NCBI GenBank assembly: GCA_030426145.1
Contig: JAUHZF010000016.1
Location: forward strand, 1 to 52,429
DNA length: 52,429 nt
Direction: 5' to 3'
Origin: Polyangia bacterium
GTDB taxonomy: Bacteria > Myxococcota_A > Polyangia > Polyangiales > Polyangiaceae
Shown piece after piece: positions 42,731-51,365 of this stretch. The position numbers and the translations under genes are program-made. Each line of letters begins with the position of its first letter. Within the stretch, counting starts at the first letter, position 1. Below the pieces are notes generated by a model. The model worked only from the letters and a program-made list of their open reading frames with translations, was not told where the DNA came from and made no database searches.

Positions 42731-45412
42731 ATGAGCGGGCACGTGGCCGAGAGCGAGAACAGCGAGCGGGGGCGGTCCAACGCGGTTGGCGCGGGTGCCG
42801 TTCCGGAGGGTGGAGCGCGGTCGAGCGGCCGACGCCGCTCCAGGCGGCGACGACGAGGTATGCCGGAGGCCCCCTTCGCGCGCCGCCTCGAGCGATGGCC
42901 GATGGAACGCATCGAAGAGGGATTGCTCGTCGGGCTTCTACTCTTCGGTGTGCTGGCCATCGGCGCCGTGCACCCCGCCAGCATGCTCGTCGTCGGTGCC
43001 GTGAGCGTATTCGCCCTCGCCGTGACCGGCTGGCTCGCGATGCGCGACGGCCGAACGCCATTCGAGCCGCCGGCTCTCGTGCTTTGGGCCCTTGCTGCCG
43101 TGTGCCTCCTCCAGGCCATCCCCCTACCTATGGGGCTGCTGAAGGTCTTGTCCCCACATGCTGCAGACGTGTGGTCTCGGTCCTTGCTGCCGCTGGGTGA
43201 GGTGGGGCCAGCGTTCGCCTCGATCTCGCTCGACCCTGGGGCGAGCCTCGTCGAGGCCCTACGTTGGTTCAGCTACGGCGTAGCCTTCATGGGGGCATCG
43301 TCGGTCGCGCGTCGCCGCGGCGTGCATGCGGGCGCCGTGGTCGTGCTCGGCGTGGCGTTGGTGGCGGGTGTGGCCACGGTCGCGCACGGGCTCGTGGGGG
43401 CCAACAAGGTTTGGGGTCTCTACGAGCCCGACTTCAAGCCCACGGTCTGGCATGTGGGCCCTCTTCTCAATCCGAACAACCTCGCAGGCTTGCTCAACCT
43501 AGGCACGCTCTGCGGCCTGGGGCTGATGCTGGAGCGTGAGCCCAAGCTCCCCCGATCGCTGCTCTTCGTCGTGGTGGGCCTGCTTGTCGGCGCCAACGTC
43601 ATGTCGGGCTCTCGAGGCGGGGTGGCAGTTCTGCTGCTGGGAACGGTGATGCTGTCGCTGGTGGTTGCCCGACAGCGGCACCGCCGCGGCAGCCGGCGCT
43701 CGACCAAGCACACCTGGGCGATCCTCGGCGGCGTGATGCTTGTGGGCGCTGTTTTGGCAGTGCTCGGGAGTCGGGGCAACGGCTACACCGAGTTGCTCGA
43801 CGACAAGGTCGACAAGCTCTCGATGACGGCAAAGGTCGAGCCGGTGATCGCCGACCACACCTGGTTCGGCATCGGTCGCGGATCGTTCGAGAGCGTGTTC
43901 CCCGCTTACCAGACCGACAGTGGCTACAAGGTCTACACCCACGTCGAGAACTTCGTCGCCCAGTGGTTCGTGGAGTGGGGCGTGCCGGTGACCCTACTGG
44001 CGCTGTTCTTTCTGGGCTTCTACCTACGCCCGCATCGCGTCTGTGTCCGCAACAGCACCGTCGCTGCGGCGGCCTACATCGGCTTCCTCGTCTTGCTGAT
44101 CCAGAACGCGGTCGACCTTGGCCTCGAGATCCCGGGCGTCGCGCTGACGGTTTCGGTTCTGCTCGGCACGGGGTGGGGCGCCGTGGCCCGCATCGCGGGC
44201 AGCAAGCCTCTCAACCATCGTCGGGCCCGAGTCGGCGTCGCCATGGCGATGGCCAGCGGCGTCGTCCTCGTGGGCCTGTCCACGAAAGGGCTGAAGGACA
44301 TTCGTTGGGACGAGAACCGCGTACATGCGGCGCTCACCGCGCAGGAGGCGCCTCGTCCGGAGGGAGTCCGCCAGGCGCTGCGAGGCCAGATCCGCGAGGC
44401 GATGAAACGCCATCCAGCGGCTCCATACTTCCCGCTCGCGGGCGCGATTGTGGCCTGGCAAGAGGGCGATCAGGATCCGATGCCTTGGCTACAGCGATCC
44501 CTCGAGCGTTCGCTCGCCAACGGCCGCACTCACTTCGTGCTCGCCCGGGTGCTACACGGCCGCGGGGCGCACCGGCAGGCCCTGCTCGAGCTGAGGTTGG
44601 CCGCCGAACGCGATCCGGGTCTCGTCGGGATCTCCGCCGTCACGGCCATGCGCTGGACTCAGTCGATCGACGAGCTGGCCCTGGCCGTGCCGAACAATGG
44701 TAGCGCGGGCGCTTCCTGGGAGACCTACGGCCGCATCGCGGCCGACCGCGACCTAGGCGAGGCATGCGACCTCCGCGCGCTCGAGGTCGACCCTTCCCGC
44801 ATACAACCGCGCGTGAGGCTGGTCGACGACATGATCGCGGTCTTGCATGCCGACAAGCCGTGCGACGGCTGCGACCGGCGCGTCGAGTCGCATGCAGTCG
44901 CCCTGAGCGAGAGCGCTCCTCAGCGGTCGACGGCACATCTGGTGCGTGCTCGCTGGATGGCGGCGCACGGCAAGGTAGCCGAAGCGGTGGAGCACCTGGC
45001 GAGCGTGTGCGACACCGTCGAAGATGTGATCGACTGCCTGCGCGGTCGAGCGATCATCGCGGCGTCGATCAACGACGTGGAGCCCTTCGCCTCCGCTGCG
45101 AAGAACCTGAGGTCCGTGGCCTGCACCCGGCGGACGCGATGTGCGGAAGCTGCCACGCTGGTGGGTGACCTGCACGTGGAACGTGAGGAGTTCGCGGGGG
45201 CCGTCGCCGCCTATGAGAGGGCGCTGGCCGACGCCCCGACCGATGAACGCATGCTCAAGTTGGCTCACGCGGCCAGCAAGGCTGGGTTGCACGCCAAGGC
45301 GATGCGCACCCTTCAGAAGTTGTTGAAGCGGCGGGGTGGGAAGGACCCCGCCCTCGAGAAGCGGATCGCTGCGGAGCGCGCGAGGACGGTCCGTGGCATC
45401 ATCAATCGCTAA
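42731..45412 (+). CDS. O-antigen ligase/polymerase-like membrane protein with TPR-type C-terminus
   Basis: 893 residues. The Arg-rich N-terminus ([11 protein letters not shown]) precedes about ten helices. The segment GPLLNPNNLAGLLNLGTLCG, the SRGG loop and the late GIGRGSFESVFPAY...HVENFVAQWFVEWGV are the signature region of Wzy_C/O-antigen ligase proteins, which transfer or polymerise undecaprenyl-linked glycans. From about residue 520 a soluble helical region resembles TPRs (HFVLARVLHGRGAHRQALLE, EFAGAVAAYERALADAPTDE). It heads the run of polysaccharide genes on this strand. The ligase-TPR combination is known in other bacteria; acceptor and glycan are unknown. Confidence 0.82.
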   Translation: MSGHVAESENSERGRSNAVGAGAVPEGGARSSGRRRSRRRRRGMPEAPFARRLERWPMERIEEGLLVGLLLFGVLAIGAVHPASMLVVGAVSVFALAVTGWLAMRDGRTPFEPPALVLWALAAVCLLQAIPLPMGLLKVLSPHAADVWSRSLLPLGEVGPAFASISLDPGASLVEALRWFSYGVAFMGASSVARRRGVHAGAVVVLGVALVAGVATVAHGLVGANKVWGLYEPDFKPTVWHVGPLLNPNNLAGLLNLGTLCGLGLMLEREPKLPRSLLFVVVGLLVGANVMSGSRGGVAVLLLGTVMLSLVVARQRHRRGSRRSTKHTWAILGGVMLVGAVLAVLGSRGNGYTELLDDKVDKLSMTAKVEPVIADHTWFGIGRGSFESVFPAYQTDSGYKVYTHVENFVAQWFVEWGVPVTLLALFFLGFYLRPHRVCVRNSTVAAAAYIGFLVLLIQNAVDLGLEIPGVALTVSVLLGTGWGAVARIAGSKPLNHRRARVGVAMAMASGVVLVGLSTKGLKDIRWDENRVHAALTAQEAPRPEGVRQALRGQIREAMKRHPAAPYFPLAGAIVAWQEGDQDPMPWLQRSLERSLANGRTHFVLARVLHGRGAHRQALLELRLAAERDPGLVGISAVTAMRWTQSIDELALAVPNNGSAGASWETYGRIAADRDLGEACDLRALEVDPSRIQPRVRLVDDMIAVLHADKPCDGCDRRVESHAVALSESAPQRSTAHLVRARWMAAHGKVAEAVEHLASVCDTVEDVIDCLRGRAIIAASINDVEPFASAAKNLRSVACTRRTRCAEAATLVGDLHVEREEFAGAVAAYERALADAPTDERMLKLAHAASKAGLHAKAMRTLQKLLKRRGGKDPALEKRIAAERARTVRGIINR

Positions 45413-45530
45413 CCCCAGCAGCCGGGGTCATGGCCGGGGTTTCCCCCTTCAAAGGCGTCGTGCTACCCCACCTGCCCCATCTAGCGACGTCTCTGAACGC
45501 GGTCCACGTGCCGCGCAACTCACGGAAACA

Positions 45531-46766
45531 ATGCGCGTACTCGTATTTGCTGGCTGCGAGGGTGTGCCGGCCGACAACTCGGGCTGGTCCAAGCCCGACA
45601 TGCACGGCGGGCTGCACTCCATGTCCAAGCGGATGGCACGCGCGCTGAGCGGCCTGGGGCACGAGGTGGAGATCGCCTTCCTGGCGAAAGGAAACAGCCT
45701 CCGGTTCTCATCCCACCGCTCGCCCTACGCGGACTGGAACGCCACGAACTTCACCTCCTTGCGACAGAGCTATGTTCTGTTCCACACGCTGGCCTGGGAT
45801 GATCATCTGCGTCGCTACATCGCGTCGTTCGACGCGGTCGTCGCGGTCGTTGGAAGTCCCTACGTTACTTATCCCCTCTTGGATGGTGACGTCCCGGTTC
45901 TCATCTGGAGCGCTGTGACCTTCGAGGAGGATCTCAAGGGACGCTACGACCATTTTTCTCCGGTCCGGAAGCTTGCCTACGACGCCGCGATCCCTTTCCT
46001 TCGCTACCAAGAACGCCGTGCTTTCGAGCGCTGCGATCACTTCTTCGCGCTCAGCCCTTCCACCCTCGCAGACTTCGAAGCCGCGACGCGTGGTCGCCCC
46101 GCAGACCGCACATCGCTACTCTACGCCCCCATCGACGTAGAGACCTTCAGTCCAAGGGCCACGCCGCGCGACGAGCCGATCGTTCTCTTCACCGGAAGGT
46201 ACAACGACCATCGCAAGGCCACGCCTCGGCTGCTGAGAGCGTTTCGTCGGGTCGTCGACGAGCTGCCCCAAGCGAAACTACGTCTCGTGGGAGACAACAC
46301 ATCGGATGACGTCCGGCGGCACATCGCCGACCTTCGTCTCGAGTCGGCGGTCGAGACGGTGGGCTTGGTGTCGTTCGAAGAACTGCTCGCACAGTACGAA
46401 CAGGCCCAAGTGTTCATCGTTCCTTCCGAGCAAGAGGGGCTCTGCATCTCGGGCGTCGAAGCGATGGGTTGCGGCCTCCCGGTCGTGAGCACGCGCTGCG
46501 GCGGCCCCGAAGCCTACGTCGAGCACGAGGTCACGGGCCTCCTCGCCGAGCAAAACGAGGCGAGCATCGCCGAGCAGTTGCTGCGCGTCTTGCGAGACGA
46601 TGCGCTCCGCACCCGAATGGGCGAAGAGGCTCGCGCTCGCGCCCTCAGAGACTTCAGCGCCGAGAGATTCCAGAGCATCATCGACACCGCGCTGCGGCGA
46701 CGATGCGGATCCCCTGCGACCACCAACCACCGTGCTGGAGCGCCAGAGTCGCTCTCCTTGCAATGA
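45531..46766 (+). CDS. Glycosyltransferase, GT4 family
   Basis: 411 residues. The N-terminal domain begins MRVLVFAGCEG and has the GGLHSMSKRMARALSGLGHEVE segment typical of GT4 acceptor domains. The C-terminal donor domain has IVLFTGRYNDHRKATPRLLRAF, the strand VFIVPSEQEGLCISGVEAM and GCGLPVVSTRCGGPEAYV, including the E-x7-E nucleotide-sugar motif. The frame is open upstream but ATG 45531 gives the normal N-terminus. It sits between the O-antigen ligase-like and methyltransferase genes, so it is probably one step of glycan assembly. The sugar cannot be read from sequence. Confidence 0.85.
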   Translation: MRVLVFAGCEGVPADNSGWSKPDMHGGLHSMSKRMARALSGLGHEVEIAFLAKGNSLRFSSHRSPYADWNATNFTSLRQSYVLFHTLAWDDHLRRYIASFDAVVAVVGSPYVTYPLLDGDVPVLIWSAVTFEEDLKGRYDHFSPVRKLAYDAAIPFLRYQERRAFERCDHFFALSPSTLADFEAATRGRPADRTSLLYAPIDVETFSPRATPRDEPIVLFTGRYNDHRKATPRLLRAFRRVVDELPQAKLRLVGDNTSDDVRRHIADLRLESAVETVGLVSFEELLAQYEQAQVFIVPSEQEGLCISGVEAMGCGLPVVSTRCGGPEAYVEHEVTGLLAEQNEASIAEQLLRVLRDDALRTRMGEEARARALRDFSAERFQSIIDTALRRRCGSPATTNHRAGAPESLSLQ

Positions 46767-46779
46767 GGCGCCCACCAAG

Positions 46780-47700
46780 ATGGCCGATTTCAGCGAGCGA
46801 ATCCCCGAGGACCTAGAGGACTCCATCCAGCTCCCCACCGACCCGGAGCAGCGTAGACGCTGGCAGGACGCGAACCGCTCCTGGTGGGAGAGCAACCCCA
46901 TGCGCTACGACTTCACCGACGAGCTCAACCTCGAGGAGTGGAGCCCCGAGTACTTCGCTGAGATCGATCGCCGGTTCTTCGCGTCGGCGAGCGAGTTCAT
47001 GCCGTTTCGAAACAGGCCGTTCGATGAGGTCGTCGACTTCGCCCGGCTCGCGCATCAGGACGTCTTGGAGATCGGCGTCGGCTCGGGCACGCACGCGCAG
47101 CTGCTCTCTTCTACGGCGAAGTCGTTCACGGGCATCGACCTCACCGAGCATGCGATCGCTGCCACGTCGGCGCGGCTGGGGCACGCAGGCATCGACGCAA
47201 AGCTCGAGCGCATGGACGCGGAGAGCATGACCTTCGAAGACGAGAGCTTCGACTTCGTATGGAGCTGGGGCGTCATCCACCACTCGGCCAACACCGACGG
47301 CATCATCTCCGAGATCCAGCGGGTGCTTCGCCCCGGCGGAGAAGCCGCGGTCATGGTCTACCACCGAAGCTTCTGGGTCTACTACGTCCTCGCGGGCCTC
47401 TTTCACGGCGTGCTACGGGGAGAGCTTCTTCGCTCGAGGTCCCTCGCACGCTCCCTCCAGAGCTTCACCGACGGTGCCATCGCACGCTTCTACACCGAGC
47501 AGGAGTGGCGCGACTTGGTCGGCTCACGCCTCACGGTCGAGGAGGTGAAGATCTACGGCCAGAAGACGGATCTCCTCCCGCTCCCAGCGGGGCACATCAA
47601 GGAGGAGCTCAAGCGCCGCATCCCCAATACATGGTCGCGCTTCGTGACCAACGACCTGCGCCAAGGGCAGTTCTTGTTTGCGCGCATGCGTCGTGCCTAG
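46780..47700 (+). CDS. SAM-dependent class I methyltransferase
   Basis: 306 residues from ATG 46780, with GAGGCG about 10 bases upstream. The SAM motif I VLEIGVGSGTHAQLL is followed by acidic D in FTGIDLTEHAIA and the motif-IV-like SFDFVWSWGVIHHS, then a LRPGGEAAVMVYHRS strand. The N-terminal ~90 residues include WWESNPMRYDF, common to methyltransferases of polysaccharide clusters. Its start is 13 bases after the glycosyltransferase stop, so it is cotranscribed and may methylate the glycan or an intermediate. Confidence 0.82.
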   Translation: MADFSERIPEDLEDSIQLPTDPEQRRRWQDANRSWWESNPMRYDFTDELNLEEWSPEYFAEIDRRFFASASEFMPFRNRPFDEVVDFARLAHQDVLEIGVGSGTHAQLLSSTAKSFTGIDLTEHAIAATSARLGHAGIDAKLERMDAESMTFEDESFDFVWSWGVIHHSANTDGIISEIQRVLRPGGEAAVMVYHRSFWVYYVLAGLFHGVLRGELLRSRSLARSLQSFTDGAIARFYTEQEWRDLVGSRLTVEEVKIYGQKTDLLPLPAGHIKEELKRRIPNTWSRFVTNDLRQGQFLFARMRRA

Positions 47701-47796
47701 CGAAGTCCGCTGAACGTTGTTTCAGCTCTCGAGCCAGAGCTTACACCGGGGCCCACGGCGCGTGCCCATCCCACTGATTTCAGTAGTATGGTGTGC

Positions 47797-47826
47797 TTGA
47801 CGCTCTCTTCGGCGGGTGGATATGAA
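47797..47826 (+). promoter_or_regulatory. Candidate sigma-70-type promoter for the Wzc-like gene
   Basis: TTGACG (5 of 6 to consensus) and TATGAA (4 of 6) are separated by 18 bases. The site lies in the 178-base gap before the Wzc-like gene, with a predicted transcript start near 47833. Confidence 0.45.
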
Positions 47827-47878
47827 CGCAACCGGGCCCCGCATCATCTGAGTATCTGACGCCTGCCGGAGTTTCGAC

Positions 47879-50140
47879 TTGAGCTCGTCCGACCCATCCC
47901 CGCCCACCCTGGGGCCTCAACGTCTTCCGTCTAGAACGGGCGACTTCGCCTTGCTGCGAAACCTGAGGAAGTACTGGGCCACGGCCGTAGCGGCCATGGT
48001 GCTCGTCGTCGCTGGGACCGTATTCTATACGATGGGACAGAAGCGCATCTACGAAGCGCAAAGCACGGTCATGTTCGACCCGAACCCACCGCGCCCCCTG
48101 GGCAGCAGGGTGGAATCCGTGGTCGACATGGGGGCGGGCACCTACTGGGACAACCAGGAGTACTACGAAACCCAGTACGCCATCATTCAGTCACGGCGCG
48201 TCGCCCTGGCGGTCGTGCAGGACCACGGCCTCCACAATGATTCTGCGTGGCTTCAGAATCTGCCGGAAGGCGTCGAACCGAAGCTGAAGAACCACGTGAC
48301 GCCCGAGCTGGCGGCTGAAGTGCTGCGGGGTCGCCTCAGCGTGCAACCCGTCATCGACAGCCGGCTCGCGACCGTCAAGTACCGAGACGCGAGTCCCCAG
48401 CGGGCGCAGCGGATCCTCTCGGCGGTGGTCGACACCTACGTGGAACAGAATCTCGAGAACGCCCTAGCGTCGACCACATCGGCCACAGACTGGCTCAGCG
48501 GCCAGCTCGACAGCCTCAAGGCGGATCTCGAGAACAGCGAGATGAACCTCCACCAGTACAAGAAGGACAACGACATCTTGTCGATCGCCTTCGACGACAA
48601 GAGCAGCATGCTCGGGGAGGAGCTTTCACAGATCAACAAGGAACTCACCCGCGTCAGGGCCGAGCTCCAGGAGGCAAGCGCACGACGGCGCGAGCTCGGC
48701 AGGGTACCCGTCGACGACCCGACCCGAATCCAAGCACATGAGCTTCTCAACAGCCCTCTGATGAGCACCCTGCGAGCCCAGCACGCAAAGGCGGTCAGCG
48801 AGAAGAAGGCGCTTCTGGGTGAGAACAAGGGCGCCAACCACCCGGAAGTCCAAGCTGCAGACGCACGGGTACGAGCCTCGGAGAAGGCGATCCTCAAAGA
48901 GATTGGCAACGTGCAGCGGGCGTATGCTGCTGACGTAGCCGTGCTGTCGAGCCACGCGGGCGGTCTCAAGGCGATGCTCGAGGAGGCCAAGAAGCAGGCC
49001 CACGAGCACAACCTCCTCGAGATTGAGTACAAGCGACTGAGTCGGGCGAAGGACAATACCGAGAAGCTCTACGCCATGGTCCTCGAGCGCACGAAAGAGT
49101 CAGACCTGACTCAGATGCTGCGGGTCAACAACGTCAGCATCGTAGATCGTCCCCTGACCCCAACGGCGCCGGTGTCGCCCCGCGTACCGCTCTATCTCAT
49201 GGTGGGCGCCCTTCTTGGACTTGCGGTCGGCGTGGGGGCCGCTTTCGGCCGGGGGCTTCTCGACCGCACGGTCAAGGTTCCCGAGGATATCGAGGTCGAC
49301 TTGGGCCTGCCGGTGCTCGGTCTGTTGCCCGAATCAGAGAAGAACCAGGGAGCTACCAACGCACGCAAGAAGAGGCGTAAACGCGGTGCAGTGGTCGAGC
49401 AACCGGGCAAGCCCGAACTCGTTGTTCATGATGACCCCATGAGCAGCATCGCAGAGGCGTCGCGCTCCATCCGGACCAACCTGATGTTCATGGCCCCGGA
49501 CAATCCGTACCAAACCCTGCTTGTGACGAGTGCGGGACCCTCCGAAGGCAAGACGACGGTAGCGTGCTGCATTGCGATCGCGATGGCGCAAGCTGGGCAA
49601 CGCGTCGCGCTCATCGACTGTGACCTTCGCCGTCCCCGCATCCGACGTGTATTCGACATCGCCGACGACGATCAGGGACTGACGACGGCTCTCCTTGGCG
49701 AGCCGCTGGAGACGGCCCTGTTCGAATCAGAGGTTCCCGACCTCACCATCCTACCTGCAGGTCCGATTCCCCCTAACCCGGCGGAGTTGCTCCACACAGA
49801 GAGGTTCCGTCGCCTGCTGGACGAGGTCAAGGAGCGGTTCGATCGTGTCATCATCGACAGCCCGCCTGTGGTCGCCGTAACGGACCCGACCATTCTGTCT
49901 ACCATCGCCGATGGCTCTGTCCTCGTGGTCCGTGCCAATCAGACACGCAAGGAACTCGCGCGCCACGCCGTTCGGTCGATCCAAGCCGTCGGAGGCAACC
50001 TCTCTGGCGTCGTGCTCAACGCCGTGGACTTCTCTCGCTCGGAGTACTCGTACTCGTACGCGTACTATCGGAAGGGCGAATACTACGGTACTCCCCCCGT
50101 CTCGACCGACGACGGCGACACGCCACGAATGTCGGCATGA
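47879..50140 (+). CDS. Wzc-like polysaccharide co-polymerase with BY-kinase domain
   Basis: 753 residues, inner membrane. TTG start: GGAG lies 7-8 bases upstream, and the next ATG would remove the cytosolic N-terminus and first helix. TM1 is at about 31-51, a coiled-coil Wzz domain follows, and TM2 is near 437-460. The cytosolic BY-kinase has Walker A GPSEGKTT (~552), Walker A' IDCDLRRPR (~578), RVIIDSPPVVAVTD and a C-terminal tyrosine cluster (SEYSYSYAYYRKGEYYG), which is autophosphorylated in this family. It controls polymer length and export. No wza/wzx/wzy homologue is seen apart from the ligase-like gene, so the rest of the locus probably lies beyond the window. Confidence 0.93.
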   Translation: MSSSDPSPPTLGPQRLPSRTGDFALLRNLRKYWATAVAAMVLVVAGTVFYTMGQKRIYEAQSTVMFDPNPPRPLGSRVESVVDMGAGTYWDNQEYYETQYAIIQSRRVALAVVQDHGLHNDSAWLQNLPEGVEPKLKNHVTPELAAEVLRGRLSVQPVIDSRLATVKYRDASPQRAQRILSAVVDTYVEQNLENALASTTSATDWLSGQLDSLKADLENSEMNLHQYKKDNDILSIAFDDKSSMLGEELSQINKELTRVRAELQEASARRRELGRVPVDDPTRIQAHELLNSPLMSTLRAQHAKAVSEKKALLGENKGANHPEVQAADARVRASEKAILKEIGNVQRAYAADVAVLSSHAGGLKAMLEEAKKQAHEHNLLEIEYKRLSRAKDNTEKLYAMVLERTKESDLTQMLRVNNVSIVDRPLTPTAPVSPRVPLYLMVGALLGLAVGVGAAFGRGLLDRTVKVPEDIEVDLGLPVLGLLPESEKNQGATNARKKRRKRGAVVEQPGKPELVVHDDPMSSIAEASRSIRTNLMFMAPDNPYQTLLVTSAGPSEGKTTVACCIAIAMAQAGQRVALIDCDLRRPRIRRVFDIADDDQGLTTALLGEPLETALFESEVPDLTILPAGPIPPNPAELLHTERFRRLLDEVKERFDRVIIDSPPVVAVTDPTILSTIADGSVLVVRANQTRKELARHAVRSIQAVGGNLSGVVLNAVDFSRSEYSYSYAYYRKGEYYGTPPVSTDDGDTPRMSA

Positions 50141-50150
50141 CGGCCTCACC

Positions 50151-51365
50151 ATGGGCGACGACGTTCATAGCGTGGCGGTGGTCGCGCTTCACCCGATTCA
50201 ATATCAGGTGGGGCTTTGGCGTGCGATGGCTCAGCATCCGCGGCTACGGATCAAGGTCTTCTACCTCGATCCCATGGGCGTCGATGGCACCATCGAACCC
50301 ACGCTGAACGTGAAGCTTGCGTGGGACATGCCCATGCTCGACGGCTACGACCATGAGTTCGTGCCAAACTGGTCGCCCGCTCGCTTCACACCCATCATCA
50401 ACCGTATCAACCCCGCACTCGTGTGGCACCTGGCACGCGACTCATTCGACGCGGTTCTCCTGCACGGCTACCAACCGATCACCAACTGGCTAGCCCTCGC
50501 CGTCTCCCGGCTCAAGGGCATACCGATCATCTATCGCGGCGAAGGGACCATGATCGGCGAGGACGAAGTCCATCGGGGGGCGGCAGTTGACCGGCTGAAG
50601 GTAGCGATGAATCGGACCTTTCTGCTCGGCAGCAACCGCGTCGCCTACAGCTCGGCCGACAACATGAGATTCCAGCTGTCTCGTGGCGCTCGTGACAGCA
50701 GCTTGTTCCCCATGCCGTGCGCGATCGACAACGAGCAGCTCGCGCGGTACGCGGCGCAGGCCAAGAGCCCGGAGGTGTACCGCCTCGAGATGGGTTTGCC
50801 GCAGGATGCGAAGCTGGTGCTCACGGCGGGCCGCTTCACGCCTCGTAAGCGATTCGAAGACTGCATCCGGGCCGTGGCTCGTCTTGAGGGGGGCGACCGC
50901 CAGGTGCACCTACTCATCGCTGGCAATGGCCCGGACGGCAGCGACAGACCCCTGCGAGCCGCGGCGAAAGAGTTCGGGCTGAGTGAACGCGTGCATCTGT
51001 TGGGGTGGCTCTCTCCCGCCGCGATGGTCGAGGCCATCACGGTGGCCGACGTCTTCGTCATGGCCTCGTCGCACGATCCATCTCCCAAGGCGATGAGTGA
51101 GGCGCTCGCGGTAGGCGTGCCCATCGTATGCTCCGACAAGGTGGGCACGGCCAACGAGCTCGTCGCCCACGGTCGCAACGGCTTCGTGTATCCCTGCGGT
51201 GATGTTGAGGCGCTTTCACGGTACATTGAAGAGGTGCTCGCGACCTCGGAGAGGCGCGATGAAATGGCGCAGGCATCGAAGGAGATCGCCAAGGCAAACG
51301 ACTTTGCCGCAGCGACCGAACGCCTGGTCGAGGCGTTGGACGAGCACCAAGGGAGTCGCATCTGA
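50151..51365 (+). CDS. Glycosyltransferase, GT4 family
   Basis: 404 residues from ATG 50151, 10 bases after the Wzc-like stop; the same frame is open upstream but overlaps it. The N-terminal part has VALHPIQYQVGLWRAM, the donor domain VLTAGRFTPRKRFEDCI, HLLGWLSPAAMVEA, VFVMASSHDPSPKAMSEALAVGVPIVCSD and GTANELV, the GT4 motif cluster. The stop overlaps the next ATG by one base (TGATG), so it is translationally coupled to the propeller-like gene. Part of the exopolysaccharide locus; donor and acceptor unknown. Confidence 0.87.
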   Translation: MGDDVHSVAVVALHPIQYQVGLWRAMAQHPRLRIKVFYLDPMGVDGTIEPTLNVKLAWDMPMLDGYDHEFVPNWSPARFTPIINRINPALVWHLARDSFDAVLLHGYQPITNWLALAVSRLKGIPIIYRGEGTMIGEDEVHRGAAVDRLKVAMNRTFLLGSNRVAYSSADNMRFQLSRGARDSSLFPMPCAIDNEQLARYAAQAKSPEVYRLEMGLPQDAKLVLTAGRFTPRKRFEDCIRAVARLEGGDRQVHLLIAGNGPDGSDRPLRAAAKEFGLSERVHLLGWLSPAAMVEAITVADVFVMASSHDPSPKAMSEALAVGVPIVCSDKVGTANELVAHGRNGFVYPCGDVEALSRYIEEVLATSERRDEMAQASKEIAKANDFAAATERLVEALDEHQGSRI

